Below the pieces are notes generated by a model. It was given only the letters and a program-made list of their open reading frames with translations, was not told where the DNA came from and did not search any database. From CAYWLQ01 sp964458775 (GTDB taxonomy: Bacteria; Myxococcota_A; Polyangia; JAAYKL01): DNA of 29,063 nucleotides. Shown in pieces: positions 9,036 through 17,532 of this stretch. Each line of letters begins with the position of its first letter. The first letter of the stretch is position 1. The position numbers were made by a program, and so were the translations under genes. Location: assembly GCA_964458775.1 (NCBI GenBank), contig CAYWLQ010000059.1, positions 1 to 29,063 of the forward strand, given 5' to 3'.

Positions 9036-9761
9036 GTGAGCATTATCGATACAGGCAAAGCCTTACAATATATTTTATGGCCGATGAGATGTGCTGCCTG
9101 CGGAAAAAGGCTTTTGTTTGAAGAAGAGTTTAACAACCATATCTTTTGTTCAATTTGCTCAGAATCTTTAATGCCTATTAATTCTCCCATGTGCGGCATA
9201 TGCGGCATACCTTTTGATTGTGTAGGGCCGGATCATCTATGCAAAGAATGTATGATCGATCCTCCGCCGTTCTTGAGCGCCAGAGCGGTATACAGATACG
9301 GTGTTGCTGCTCGCGATGCCGTTCTACGACTTAAATACGAAAAAATTTCATGGATAGGAAAAAAATTGGGAACACTTATTTCTAAAACGTTTTTGTTAGA
9401 TAATTTAACAGATGTAATAGTCCCGGTTCCGTTGCATAAAAACAAACTTTATCTTAGAGGATTTAATCAATCTGCACTGCTTGCAAAACAAGTCTCTAAA
9501 CTATTTTCATGTCCTATTTCAGTTTCCGCTATAGAACGTATTGTCGATACACCCCCTCAAGCAGGACGAAATAAGAGAGAAAGATTAGTCAATCTAAATG
9601 GTGCTTTTCAATGTTCTGATGAAAAACAAATCAAAAAAAAACATGTTCTGTTAATAGATGATGTTATTACCACAGGCGCAACGGCTGCTGCTGTTACAAC
9701 AACATTGCTTAGAGCAGGCGCGGCTTCGGTTAGAGTTGCAGCTTTTGCCAGAACTTGCTGA
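9036..9761 (+). CDS. comF: ComF-family protein (zinc ribbon plus phosphoribosyltransferase)
   Basis: The N terminus carries four Cys pairs (CAAC, CSIC, CGIC, CKEC; residues 19-72 from the GTG start), which form zinc-binding ribbons. A type I phosphoribosyltransferase domain follows, with the PRPP-binding motif VLLIDDVITTGAT near residues 203-217. ComF proteins take part in DNA uptake for natural transformation and in related DNA processing. The frame is open from 8880, but the GTG at 9036 puts about 18 residues before the first CxxC, as in other ComF proteins; ATG 9084 is a shorter alternative. The longer form would overlap the response regulator gene. It stands alone, without other competence genes nearby. 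Confidence 0.9.
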   Translation: MSIIDTGKALQYILWPMRCAACGKRLLFEEEFNNHIFCSICSESLMPINSPMCGICGIPFDCVGPDHLCKECMIDPPPFLSARAVYRYGVAARDAVLRLKYEKISWIGKKLGTLISKTFLLDNLTDVIVPVPLHKNKLYLRGFNQSALLAKQVSKLFSCPISVSAIERIVDTPPQAGRNKRERLVNLNGAFQCSDEKQIKKKHVLLIDDVITTGATAAAVTTTLLRAGAASVRVAAFARTC

Positions 9762-9809
9762 TCATTTGTTTCATGGTTAACAAGCGATATAATTTATTAC
9801 TCTTCTTTT

Positions 9810-9836
9810 TTGCGTTCTTTTTTAATGTAGTATAAT
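9810..9836 (+). promoter_or_regulatory. Candidate sigma-70 promoter for the PilZ gene
   Basis: A perfect TATAAT lies at 9831-9836, preceded by TTGCGT at 9810-9815 (15-base spacer) or TTTTTG at 9807-9812 (18-base spacer). This would start transcription near 9842, about 33 bases before the PilZ start codon. Confidence 0.5.
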
Positions 9837-9874
9837 GTATGAACATGCAAGTATTAAGTATTTGGAGAAAAAAC

Positions 9875-10270
9875 ATGATTAATAAGCGCAAGGCCGAGCG
9901 TGCAAACGTCAATTTGGGGGTAACGAAATACGTCGGCGGCGAAGCCCATGTTTGCCAAGCATGTGAAATCAGTTCATCCGGCATTAAATTGGAACAATCT
10001 CTTGAAGATTCTTCTCTTCATCAAATAATCGAAATAGAGCTGCCGTTAGTCGAAGGAAAACTGCATACTCAAGTATCCGCTCGACGCGTTTGGCAAAACG
10101 CCGGTTTTGAAGCATATGAATTTATCGGTCACTCGCATGCCCAAAAAACCATTCTTGAGCGCATATATAACAATGACATCTATTTTTCGGATACCAACCG
10201 AGAAGGAAGAAATGTAAACCCTATCGTCCAAATCATTCGTAAAGCTGATGCGGGAGATGCTGTTTCGTGA
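9875..10270 (+). CDS. PilZ-domain protein
   Basis: This is a 131-residue single-domain protein. The c-di-GMP-binding signature is present as R5-x3-R9 (RKAER) followed by E31-I-S33-S-S-G36, which matches [D/N]xSxxG except that the first residue is Glu. The pattern of beta strands that follows (IIEIELPL, KLHTQVSARRVW) is typical of PilZ. The start at 9875 is chosen because GGAG lies 7 bases upstream; the frame is open from 9839. A promoter is predicted just upstream. Its last 91 bases overlap the 3' end of the convergent gene at 10180-11292. PilZ proteins act as second-messenger-responsive adaptors in motility or polysaccharide secretion, so it could connect to surface behaviour here. The partner is not known. 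Confidence 0.85.
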   Translation: MINKRKAERANVNLGVTKYVGGEAHVCQACEISSSGIKLEQSLEDSSLHQIIEIELPLVEGKLHTQVSARRVWQNAGFEAYEFIGHSHAQKTILERIYNNDIYFSDTNREGRNVNPIVQIIRKADAGDAVS

Positions 10271-11292
10271 TTACCGGACAAAGTAGTAACTTTCACTGTG
10301 CGACTTAGCACAGATGCGGTTAAACCTGCTCCCATAGTAAAATCCAGTTGTTTTGATAACGGTAGATGCCAAACCGTTATTCCTCCCACATATGCTTCCA
10401 AATAGTTCTGGGTCATGTCTTCAAAAGATGAAGGATTATCTGTTTTAGCAAATACTGCGTCTAGTCTGCCGATTGCTCCAATTGAGATCCTTCCGTAGCC
10501 GACCGAAAACACCAAACGTGTTATCAGTGAACCGACAAAACGATGCAAAACAAGATTTGCGCCTTCCAATGAAGAACGCTCAATTCCAAGCCAGCCGGCT
10601 GTCAGTTCAATCCCAAGTAAATGAAAGGGCTGAAAACCAATACCAAGAGATAATCCATGCAAAAGATGTCCGATCGGAAACGGACAGTCACCCTGATAGC
10701 TTCCTGTAAATTCAAGCCATGTCGGAAATTTTGTTTGAGATGTTTCTTCTTGTAATCGGTCTTCAAAAGGAGATTCTATAAGACTGACAAGCGTTTTCTC
10801 ATAGGTGCGCGGATTTCGCGATTCTTCTGAAATACGTTTTAACTCAACAAGCATAGGACCGAGAATTATCTCTCTTAAAGTTGCTGCCGTTGAAAAAGCC
10901 GCCAAATCCGGATGTTTGGAATAATCATACAATATGGAGGTTTTGGCGGAGGCATCAGCTTGAAACACATCTATTTTGCACTGATTTTCTATACATTGAT
11001 AACTTACAGCTGCAAACGAAGCATTTTCAACCATCAGCTTTTTTGTTGATTTCAATTGTTCATTATCGGATTTAGAAAACTCCGATAATTCCACCGTCAA
11101 TAACTCAATTTCCAAACCCGCTGTTTTAAGCTGATCATTCAGTAATGATCTAACCTTTTCAACATCAGGTTGTGCTCCCTTAAAATGCAACAATATAATG
11201 ACAGGCGGAGAAGACAAATCTGATGCAGTTGAAACCGAGCTGAAGATAACAACCGATAAAAACCATATCAAATTGAAGGTCTTTCTCATCAT
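10180..11292 (-). CDS. Exported protein, probable outer-membrane beta-barrel C terminus
   Basis: This 370-residue protein begins with a signal peptide (residues 1-23, FNLIWFLSVVIFSSVSTA). The first half has alternating strands and a Cys pair in QCIENQCK. From about residue 200 the sequence alternates amphipathic strands with Gly and aromatic residues (GYGRISIGAIGRLDAVFA) and ends with WTIGFTF plus nine more residues, which suggests a small beta barrel. It starts 28 bases after the stop of the PEGA kinase gene, on the same strand, so the two are likely an operon. Neither ATG of the MM start has a clear ribosome binding site, consistent with coupling. The family is unrecognised. The kinase operon suggests a role in envelope sensing or assembly. 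Confidence 0.8.
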   Translation of the reverse strand: MMRKTFNLIWFLSVVIFSSVSTASDLSSPPVIILLHFKGAQPDVEKVRSLLNDQLKTAGLEIELLTVELSEFSKSDNEQLKSTKKLMVENASFAAVSYQCIENQCKIDVFQADASAKTSILYDYSKHPDLAAFSTAATLREIILGPMLVELKRISEESRNPRTYEKTLVSLIESPFEDRLQEETSQTKFPTWLEFTGSYQGDCPFPIGHLLHGLSLGIGFQPFHLLGIELTAGWLGIERSSLEGANLVLHRFVGSLITRLVFSVGYGRISIGAIGRLDAVFAKTDNPSSFEDMTQNYLEAYVGGITVWHLPLSKQLDFTMGAGLTASVLSRTVKVTTLSGNHETASPASALRMIWTIGFTFLPSRLVSEK

Positions 11293-11320
11293 TCAAACAT
11301 AAGCTTTTTAATTATATAAG

Positions 11321-13960
11321 CTAGGGTCCGATTAATGTTTTAACAAGAGTCGTTGTCTTTCCTGATTGTATTTTAACTTTATAATTTTTCTTAATGTTAA
11401 ACTCAGGGTTTTCAACTGTAACAGTATAGGTTCCGGGACTCAAAGAATGATTAACCAGCGGTGTATTCTTAATAAAACGATCATTAATAAATACTTTTGA
11501 CCAAGGTCGTGTCTGAACAGACAATGCGCCGTCCCCTCCTCCTCCGGATGAAGCAGCAGATGAACCGCCTCCGACAGGCCTCGTTACAACGGTTTTTGTT
11601 CCGGCACCCACAGAAGGACGCCCTCCCGCCGCTGAGGCCGTACCTTTTTTGCTGCTAAGCACTGCTTCAACCGATATTTTGGCCTCTCCAGGCTTAAACT
11701 CAACTGCCTTAATTTCGTTGTCATATCCCTCTTTTTCAAATTGGATTTTATATTCTTTAGATGTATCCAATTCTGCGCTGACCGGGGTTTTTCCAATATC
11801 CTGCCTTTTGTTGTCTCCGATAAGTATTGCTCTTGCTTCCGGCGGATTGCTCTTAACAATTACTTCAACAACACGGAGGTCAAGAGTTTTTAAAGGAAGC
11901 GGGGTAATCTCACCAGAAACCACTTCAACTTCGAGGGTTTTGGGTTGATAATTTTCCCCCTTTACTAAACGCACAGAATAGGTTCCCGGCTGTAGATCAC
12001 TAATGGTAACCGGTGTCTTCTCTTCATACGGTCTCTCATTGACAAATACTGTAGCGCCGGGAGGGTCAGTCTCAATAAAAAATCCTGTCGATGAATTCTC
12101 TAAGGTAATGCTTCGGCGAACCTCTTCGCCTTGTTTAAGAGTTACACTAACGGTTGCGTCTTTGAATCCTTTGTGCCTGACAGTAAAGGTATGATCTCCG
12201 GGTTCCAAACTAGTTCTCACCGGTGACATATTTGAGGGAAGCTTATCCACTCCGTCTACAATTACTTCAAGTGCTTTTAGATTTGGAGGATCAACATATA
12301 ACTCTATGGTGCTAAGTTTTGGTTTGCCGACAAAAAATATTACTACCACTGCCAAAGCAGCCAGTGCAAGCCCAAGCCCCAATAAGATAGGAACAAGAGT
12401 TTTGCCGGCCTTGCGAGGATAAGGTGGAATTGAATCTGTAGACCCGTAACTTCCCCTTCCTGCAGGCATTCCCGGCCTACCTATGCTCATATCCGGAAAG
12501 GCTGAAGAAGCATAAGGAATTTCCTGAGTGGTTTTCATAGCCAAAGAGGCCTTAGCCATCTCTTTGGCAGTTTCTTTGCTGTAAATATTGGTGGGAGGTT
12601 CTTCCTCGTCCCAATTCTCCATCTGAATGTTACCGGGAGCGGAAGGTCCTAAAACACCGGAATGAGACATTATCGGTGTAGAAAGCGACCTAGTCGGATC
12701 TCCCACTAAAGGAGGAGCCGAAGGTTTTATTGTCGGTGCAGGAACACCCAACATTGTACGTTTAGGGATTCCTACCGGCGGAGCTGTCGGAGGAGGCGTA
12801 CGCCCATGAGTCTGCACCGGAGGTGCAACAGGTATCGGTGCAGTTCCCGACTTGGTAGAGGAGCCGGGAACAGGCGGAGGAAGGCTCATTCTGGCCTGCG
12901 GCGGAATCGGCGGCCGTCCTTTAGAAGAAGGCATCGGCGGCGGCGGCGGAAGGCTTACATTGTCATCGTCAGGCGGCGGTACTGATGATCGCAACAGTGC
13001 TGCTGCTTCACCCATTGCCGCAAGCTCTTTTTCTATTTCCTCCCTAAAAGCTTCATTCATAAAAAATGCGAGCTCTTTACGACCGAAAAATGAGCCTGAT
13101 TCATACATCCATCGCTGAAGATCATCGTGAAAGTCCATTGCGCTCTGGTAGCGATCTTCGACTTCTTTACTAAGCGTTTTTAGAACTATTCGTTCTAACT
13201 CAGCAGGCATATCTTTGTTGTAGACCGAAGGAGGAGTAATCTCGACATTTCGTACCTTTTCAAGAGTAGAAAAATCACTTTCTCCGACAAAAAGGCGCTC
13301 TCCGGTAAGCATCTCCCAAAGACATATACCTACTGCAAATATGTCAGATCTGCGGTCAAGAGGAAGACCTCTGACCTGCTCCGGTGACATATATCCGAAT
13401 TTCCCTTTAAGAATTCCTGCTTGGGTTTTGCCGGCTTTTCCAGCCGCTTTAGCAATACCAAAATCGATAATTTTCACTTCGCCGTCATAGGAAATTAGGA
13501 TATTTTGAGGTGAAACATCTCGATGTACTAAGTTCAGTTCTCGGCCTATCGGATCTTTCTTATTGTGTGCATAATCAAGCCCTTCACACACCTTCATGGT
13601 TACATATGCCGCCATCGGTATTGAGATTAGCTTCTTGTTTTTTCTAACACGGTCAACAATGGACCGAACATCGCGCCCGTTTACATATTCAAGTGCAATA
13701 AAATAGGACTCGCCGACCTTTCCCAAGTCAAATATTTGTGCAATATTAGCATGTTGAAGCTGAACCGCAATTTTAGCTTCATCAATAAACATTGTAATGA
13801 ATTCTTCATCCTCAGCGATGCTTGGGAGAATTCTCTTTACAGCAATGAGGCGTTCAAAACCTTCTACACCGAAAGCCTTGGCTTTGAAGACCTCGGCCAT
13901 ACCTCCAACGCTGATTCTGTCTAACAAATAGTATTTTCCGAAAGGGATAGGCTTTTTCAC
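11321..13960 (-). CDS. Serine/threonine protein kinase with PEGA repeats
   Basis: This is an 879-residue Hanks-type kinase. It has a glycine loop (ISVGGMAEVF), catalytic Lys42 (AVK), HRD at 146-148, DFG at 166-168 and the SPE equivalent of the APE motif at 192-194. Residues about 300-520 are a Pro-rich cytoplasmic linker. A membrane segment follows at about 522-544. The outer part contains about four PEGA-type repeats (for example DPPGATVFVNERPYEEKTPV), which are thought to bind or sense envelope components. This architecture is common in Myxococcota and relatives. Translation starts at GTG 13960, with GGAG 8 bases upstream. It is the first gene of a unit with the barrel-like protein at 10180-11292. 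It is divergent from the chemotaxis-type transducer, with about 230 bases between them. Confidence 0.95.
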   Translation of the reverse strand: MKKPIPFGKYYLLDRISVGGMAEVFKAKAFGVEGFERLIAVKRILPSIAEDEEFITMFIDEAKIAVQLQHANIAQIFDLGKVGESYFIALEYVNGRDVRSIVDRVRKNKKLISIPMAAYVTMKVCEGLDYAHNKKDPIGRELNLVHRDVSPQNILISYDGEVKIIDFGIAKAAGKAGKTQAGILKGKFGYMSPEQVRGLPLDRRSDIFAVGICLWEMLTGERLFVGESDFSTLEKVRNVEITPPSVYNKDMPAELERIVLKTLSKEVEDRYQSAMDFHDDLQRWMYESGSFFGRKELAFFMNEAFREEIEKELAAMGEAAALLRSSVPPPDDDNVSLPPPPPMPSSKGRPPIPPQARMSLPPPVPGSSTKSGTAPIPVAPPVQTHGRTPPPTAPPVGIPKRTMLGVPAPTIKPSAPPLVGDPTRSLSTPIMSHSGVLGPSAPGNIQMENWDEEEPPTNIYSKETAKEMAKASLAMKTTQEIPYASSAFPDMSIGRPGMPAGRGSYGSTDSIPPYPRKAGKTLVPILLGLGLALAALAVVVIFFVGKPKLSTIELYVDPPNLKALEVIVDGVDKLPSNMSPVRTSLEPGDHTFTVRHKGFKDATVSVTLKQGEEVRRSITLENSSTGFFIETDPPGATVFVNERPYEEKTPVTISDLQPGTYSVRLVKGENYQPKTLEVEVVSGEITPLPLKTLDLRVVEVIVKSNPPEARAILIGDNKRQDIGKTPVSAELDTSKEYKIQFEKEGYDNEIKAVEFKPGEAKISVEAVLSSKKGTASAAGGRPSVGAGTKTVVTRPVGGGSSAASSGGGGDGALSVQTRPWSKVFINDRFIKNTPLVNHSLSPGTYTVTVENPEFNIKKNYKVKIQSGKTTTLVKTLIGP

Positions 13961-14190
13961 GAGGGTACTCCGGTACGTTACCTTTCAAAATATCGCATAA
14001 AATGTATCTCATGTGCGAAGAACAAAGTCAACGATACGTTATTTATACATATTCACAATAATTTAAATAGTCCCCAAATAGATCCGTTTTAGGATATATT
14101 TTGTAATCTTAAGCATGTCTTTGGGAAAGAAAGTTTCATACAAGATCGCTTCACTTTACGTTGCAGCAATGTACTGCTACACTCTCCATC

Positions 14191-15861
14191 ATGACTACAC
14201 GACTTCGATTTATAACATGTTTTTTTCTTGGAATTATATCTGTATTGCTGCCGATATTATTCATGCTCATAATTGGTATTCTACAGGTCAGCAATTCAAT
14301 GCAAAATTTTGTAACGATAATAGGAACTGTTGTTGTTGTCGGAGGATGTCTTTTTGCATTTGCAGCAATAGCATATCGCTTAAGCAATACGTTTAATGAT
14401 TTCTTTAAAATATTAATTACAAACTCCCAAAAAGCCCTAAAAGGCGATAATTTGGAATCTCTGCCCGAATATATTTCAAAAGAATTTGTTCTAATCAATG
14501 ATTCATTTATGGCAATACATGACAAATCAAATAAATACACCTCAAGCTCATACAATACATTGAAAAATATCTCAGAACGGCTTGCATCGATAAAAGAAAT
14601 GTCGGCAAATATTCAGAGCACTCTTGCTAATCAAGCTCAATCCACTTCCCAAGCCTATCAGGGAACCGGAAAAGCAACGGATAGATTAACTGACACTGTT
14701 TCCGGAACAAAAGACATCACAGACAGACTCTCTTCGTCTATTTCACTTCTTGTAGACATTGACAGAATATCAAATCAAATAGCCGAATCTGTTAGCGGAA
14801 TAAATGCGATCATGGAAGAAGCAAGCATTTCATTTAAGCGCGGCGATGAAAATATGCGTTCTCTTGCTAAAGATGCGAACGAACTTGTAGGTCAAGTTCA
14901 TACAGTTAATCTTGCCTTGAATGATATGGTGGGAATATTTGAAAAGGCGAGAACAGATGCCGCAGAAACCGCTTTTCTTATGAGCAATTTAACACAAGAG
15001 ACTGAACGAATAGGAGCAGCTATTGAAGCAACAATCGACGGCTCTGATGCTATTCACATGTCTAACGAGAGAATACTGGAAGTTACCACAAGTTTGCATT
15101 CAAAAGTGAATCGTGTTGATGATGTGCTGGATGTAGTCCACAATCTTGCCGAAAGAACTAAATTATTGTCTATAAATGCATCTATTATTGCATCCGAAGC
15201 AGGAGAACACGGTCGGGCTTTTGCAGTTGTAGCAAGAGAGGTAAAGGAGCTGGCACAATCAACAGCAACGGCAATTGCTGAGATTTCAATAGTGCTTAAG
15301 GGTCTAAAAGAAGGATTTGCTCAAACAGTAAAAACTATTCAAAACGGCCAGGAGGATGTGGATCAGGGGGTTCGCTCCGCCAAAAATGCTGTTGTGCTTC
15401 TCAGATCTATTCCCGATAAAGTAAGACAGGCGGCATCACTGTCCGGCGAAATATCTGCCAGAAATGCCGCACAGGCATCAGAAGGTTCTGAGGTCAGAAA
15501 TCTGGTTAAACAAATGTCATCCACAGTTAAACAGATCAGCGCCATGCTCAATGAGCAAGCAACCAAGAGCTCTCAAGCATCCGCTCTTTTCGATAATGTA
15601 AGCAACATCAGCAGTTCTGTGCTAAAGTCAACCTCGGAACATAATAGAGCATCAGGCAAGATCAATCACAATGTAGAAATTCTAAACACCGATTTACGAT
15701 TACTGACGGACAATATACTGTTGCATATTCAAGAACTCAAAGATATTGCTAAACTTACCGAAAATACGGTGTCAAAGACAAACGAAAACCGGCAAAAAAT
15801 AAATGAGCTGTCAACTCTTGTTGACGATTTACTTGGATATGCTGAAGAGTTGGAAAGATAG
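14191..15861 (+). CDS. Methyl-accepting chemotaxis-type transducer without periplasmic sensor
   Basis: From the ATG at 14191 the protein has 556 residues. Two membrane segments lie at 7-31 and 41-62, with only about nine residues between them, so there is essentially no periplasmic ligand domain. A HAMP-like helix follows, then a long coiled coil with the conserved signalling tip near residues 327-355 (SINASIIASEAGEHGRAFAVVAREVKELA region, shortened here). The frame is open from TTG 14161, but ATG 14191 gives a cleaner membrane topology; neither start has a good ribosome binding site. No che genes are adjacent. It might sense membrane state or cytoplasmic signals, or act as a coupling protein to another sensor. 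Confidence 0.92.
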   Translation: MTTRLRFITCFFLGIISVLLPILFMLIIGILQVSNSMQNFVTIIGTVVVVGGCLFAFAAIAYRLSNTFNDFFKILITNSQKALKGDNLESLPEYISKEFVLINDSFMAIHDKSNKYTSSSYNTLKNISERLASIKEMSANIQSTLANQAQSTSQAYQGTGKATDRLTDTVSGTKDITDRLSSSISLLVDIDRISNQIAESVSGINAIMEEASISFKRGDENMRSLAKDANELVGQVHTVNLALNDMVGIFEKARTDAAETAFLMSNLTQETERIGAAIEATIDGSDAIHMSNERILEVTTSLHSKVNRVDDVLDVVHNLAERTKLLSINASIIASEAGEHGRAFAVVAREVKELAQSTATAIAEISIVLKGLKEGFAQTVKTIQNGQEDVDQGVRSAKNAVVLLRSIPDKVRQAASLSGEISARNAAQASEGSEVRNLVKQMSSTVKQISAMLNEQATKSSQASALFDNVSNISSSVLKSTSEHNRASGKINHNVEILNTDLRLLTDNILLHIQELKDIAKLTENTVSKTNENRQKINELSTLVDDLLGYAEELER

Positions 15862-16329
15862 TATTCGTTTAAAATAATATCTACGAAATTACAATAGACT
15901 TGAGAAAGTACATGCAGCCTTCCTTAACCGTGAGAATTCGAGAAGATATAGTATTAAAAACTGTTTCTGGAAATGGCTGCTATTGGTACTGTTGTGTTCC
16001 TTAAGGATAAGTGGTTTTTCTTAGAATCATTTAATGCCTCGGCGAGTCTACGGTGATGGGTGAGTAGATGACATTTTCGGCAAGGTTGAGGGAACGACGA
16101 CAAATGACTGGCATCGCCAATTTGAGAAGGAATGGCGCTGATATCGTCAAAGAGGGCCGGTCTGACTCGTCAGTATGCGATAGCTATTGCGAAAATATCT
16201 TCACGCAGAGAGTTTTCGTAATTTTGGTTTGTATATGTCAAAATTATAAAAAGACCTTTAATCTTTCTAGACAACCTCTTTCTAGACAACCTAATGTTGT
16301 GGTAGTTAATATAGTGTTTTTTTGTTATC
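15862..16329. other. Gene-poor region with possible decayed coding fragments
   Basis: No intact gene could be supported in these 468 bases. Different frames hold short protein-like stretches broken by stops: for example TVRIREDIVLKTVSGNG near 15930-15980, and DDIFGKVEGTTTNDWHRQ near 16063-16116. This may be the remains of an inserted gene; I cannot name it. An 89-residue frame at 16068-16337 overlaps the methyltransferase start by 8 bases, but its composition is not convincing. The right part holds a 15-base tandem duplication (16263-16292). Confidence 0.5.
16263..16292. repeat. 15-base perfect tandem duplication upstream of the methyltransferase
   Basis: The unit CTTTCTAGACAACCT occurs twice in direct succession, ending 37 bases before the methyltransferase start. 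Each copy contains CTAGACA, which could serve as a regulator site or a poor -35 element, but this is not established. Confidence 0.9.
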
Positions 16330-17532
16330 ATGAATAATATTCGCAGCCCAAAACAACGTAAGGTTTCAGCCTTGCAAGGTGGATTGAAATACTATGCTGC
16401 ATTCTCTCAAGAATTTGTTGAGGATGTAATCGCTTTTTTAAACCTAAATCAAAAGAGTACAATTTTAGATCCCTGGAACGGTTCAGGAACCACAACAGAA
16501 GTTGCAAGTTGTCTAAATTTTAGTGTTATCGGATATGATTTAAATCCGGCAGTCAAAATGCTTGCGCAAACCCGTCTGGCATGTGAATCGCATCTAAGTG
16601 AAGCAAAAAAAGAATTGGCAAATTGTATATATTCGAGTGCAAAAACGCCAATTGAGTCAGACTTGCCTGCCTTTAGATATTGGCTTACACCACCAAGTAT
16701 TCACTATTTAGCAACTCTTAAAAGCAAAATTGTTTTAATCGAAGACAATATTGTCCAGTCTTTGGCTAGCATTTCAATTGTCAACGCTATTCGAAGGCAA
16801 TTATCCAATTTTAAATCAAAAAACCCGTCATGGATACGCATTGCTAAACAAGAGCATGAACGTATTGATTTAGAAATTGATAAATTTGAATCAGATTCTC
16901 TGATAGAACTCGACAAGTTTAAGATGTGCTATAGACAAGCCGGATCCCCAAAAAAACAAAGAAGAGTGGTTATTGAAATGGCAGATGCTAAGAAGTTGCC
17001 TCTGGCTAATGAATCAATAGATGCTATTATAACTTCACCTCCTTATTGTACCCGCATTGATTATGCGGTAACTACTTTGGTTGAGTTGGCTTGGCTCGGT
17101 ATAGATACAATGCAAATTCAGGACCTTCGCTCTAAATTAATGGGAACTCCCATTGTTAAAAAATTAACCTTGTCATTACTACCGTTACTGCCGCCCAGCG
17201 TGGATTCTTTATTGCTTGAAATAAAAAAGCATCCCTCTAAGGCATCAGCCGCATACTACTTTAAAACATATTTTCAATTTTTTACTGATATGCAAGTTGC
17301 TTTTAAAGAGTTACATAGGGTTATTCGGTCCCAAGGCAAATTGTGTTTGGTAGTTCAAGATTCTCACTATAAAGAAATTTCTATTCCTCTTTCTATCCTT
17401 TTCCAAGACATGTTGAAACTAGAAGGGTTTGAGCTAATTGACTTGCAAATATTTCCTGCCAAGGGATTAAATTTGATACACGGCCATAAATCAGTAAATG
17501 AGGTTGCATTAACATGTCGCAAAATAATCTAA
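16330..17532 (+). CDS. DNA methyltransferase (N4-cytosine/N6-adenine type)
   Basis: This 400-residue protein has amino-methyltransferase motifs: the SAM-binding motif I as DPWNGSGTT (47-55), the acidic motif II region GYDLNP (68-73), a DAKKLP segment at about 219, and catalytic motif IV as TSPPYC (235-240). About 180 residues separate motifs I and IV, where a target recognition region probably sits, giving the order I, recognition region, IV. TSPPY is seen in both N4-cytosine and N6-adenine enzymes, so the modified base is not decided. No ribosome binding site precedes the ATG. Its last 19 bases overlap the DUF262 gene. The context suggests it marks self DNA for the associated DUF262 and HEPN proteins, or acts within a defence complex; this is an inference. 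Confidence 0.9.
   Translation: MNNIRSPKQRKVSALQGGLKYYAAFSQEFVEDVIAFLNLNQKSTILDPWNGSGTTTEVASCLNFSVIGYDLNPAVKMLAQTRLACESHLSEAKKELANCIYSSAKTPIESDLPAFRYWLTPPSIHYLATLKSKIVLIEDNIVQSLASISIVNAIRRQLSNFKSKNPSWIRIAKQEHERIDLEIDKFESDSLIELDKFKMCYRQAGSPKKQRRVVIEMADAKKLPLANESIDAIITSPPYCTRIDYAVTTLVELAWLGIDTMQIQDLRSKLMGTPIVKKLTLSLLPLLPPSVDSLLLEIKKHPSKASAAYYFKTYFQFFTDMQVAFKELHRVIRSQGKLCLVVQDSHYKEISIPLSILFQDMLKLEGFELIDLQIFPAKGLNLIHGHKSVNEVALTCRKII

Noticed and set aside
14115..14396. 93-residue frame overlapping the transducer gene
   Set aside because: It is out of frame with the well-supported transducer, rich in Cys, His and Tyr, and without a recognisable domain.
16068..16337. 89-residue frame that overlaps the methyltransferase start by 8 bases
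   Set aside because: The overlap looks like translational coupling, but the composition is odd, no domain is seen, there is no ribosome binding site, and the DNA has protein-like pieces in other frames.
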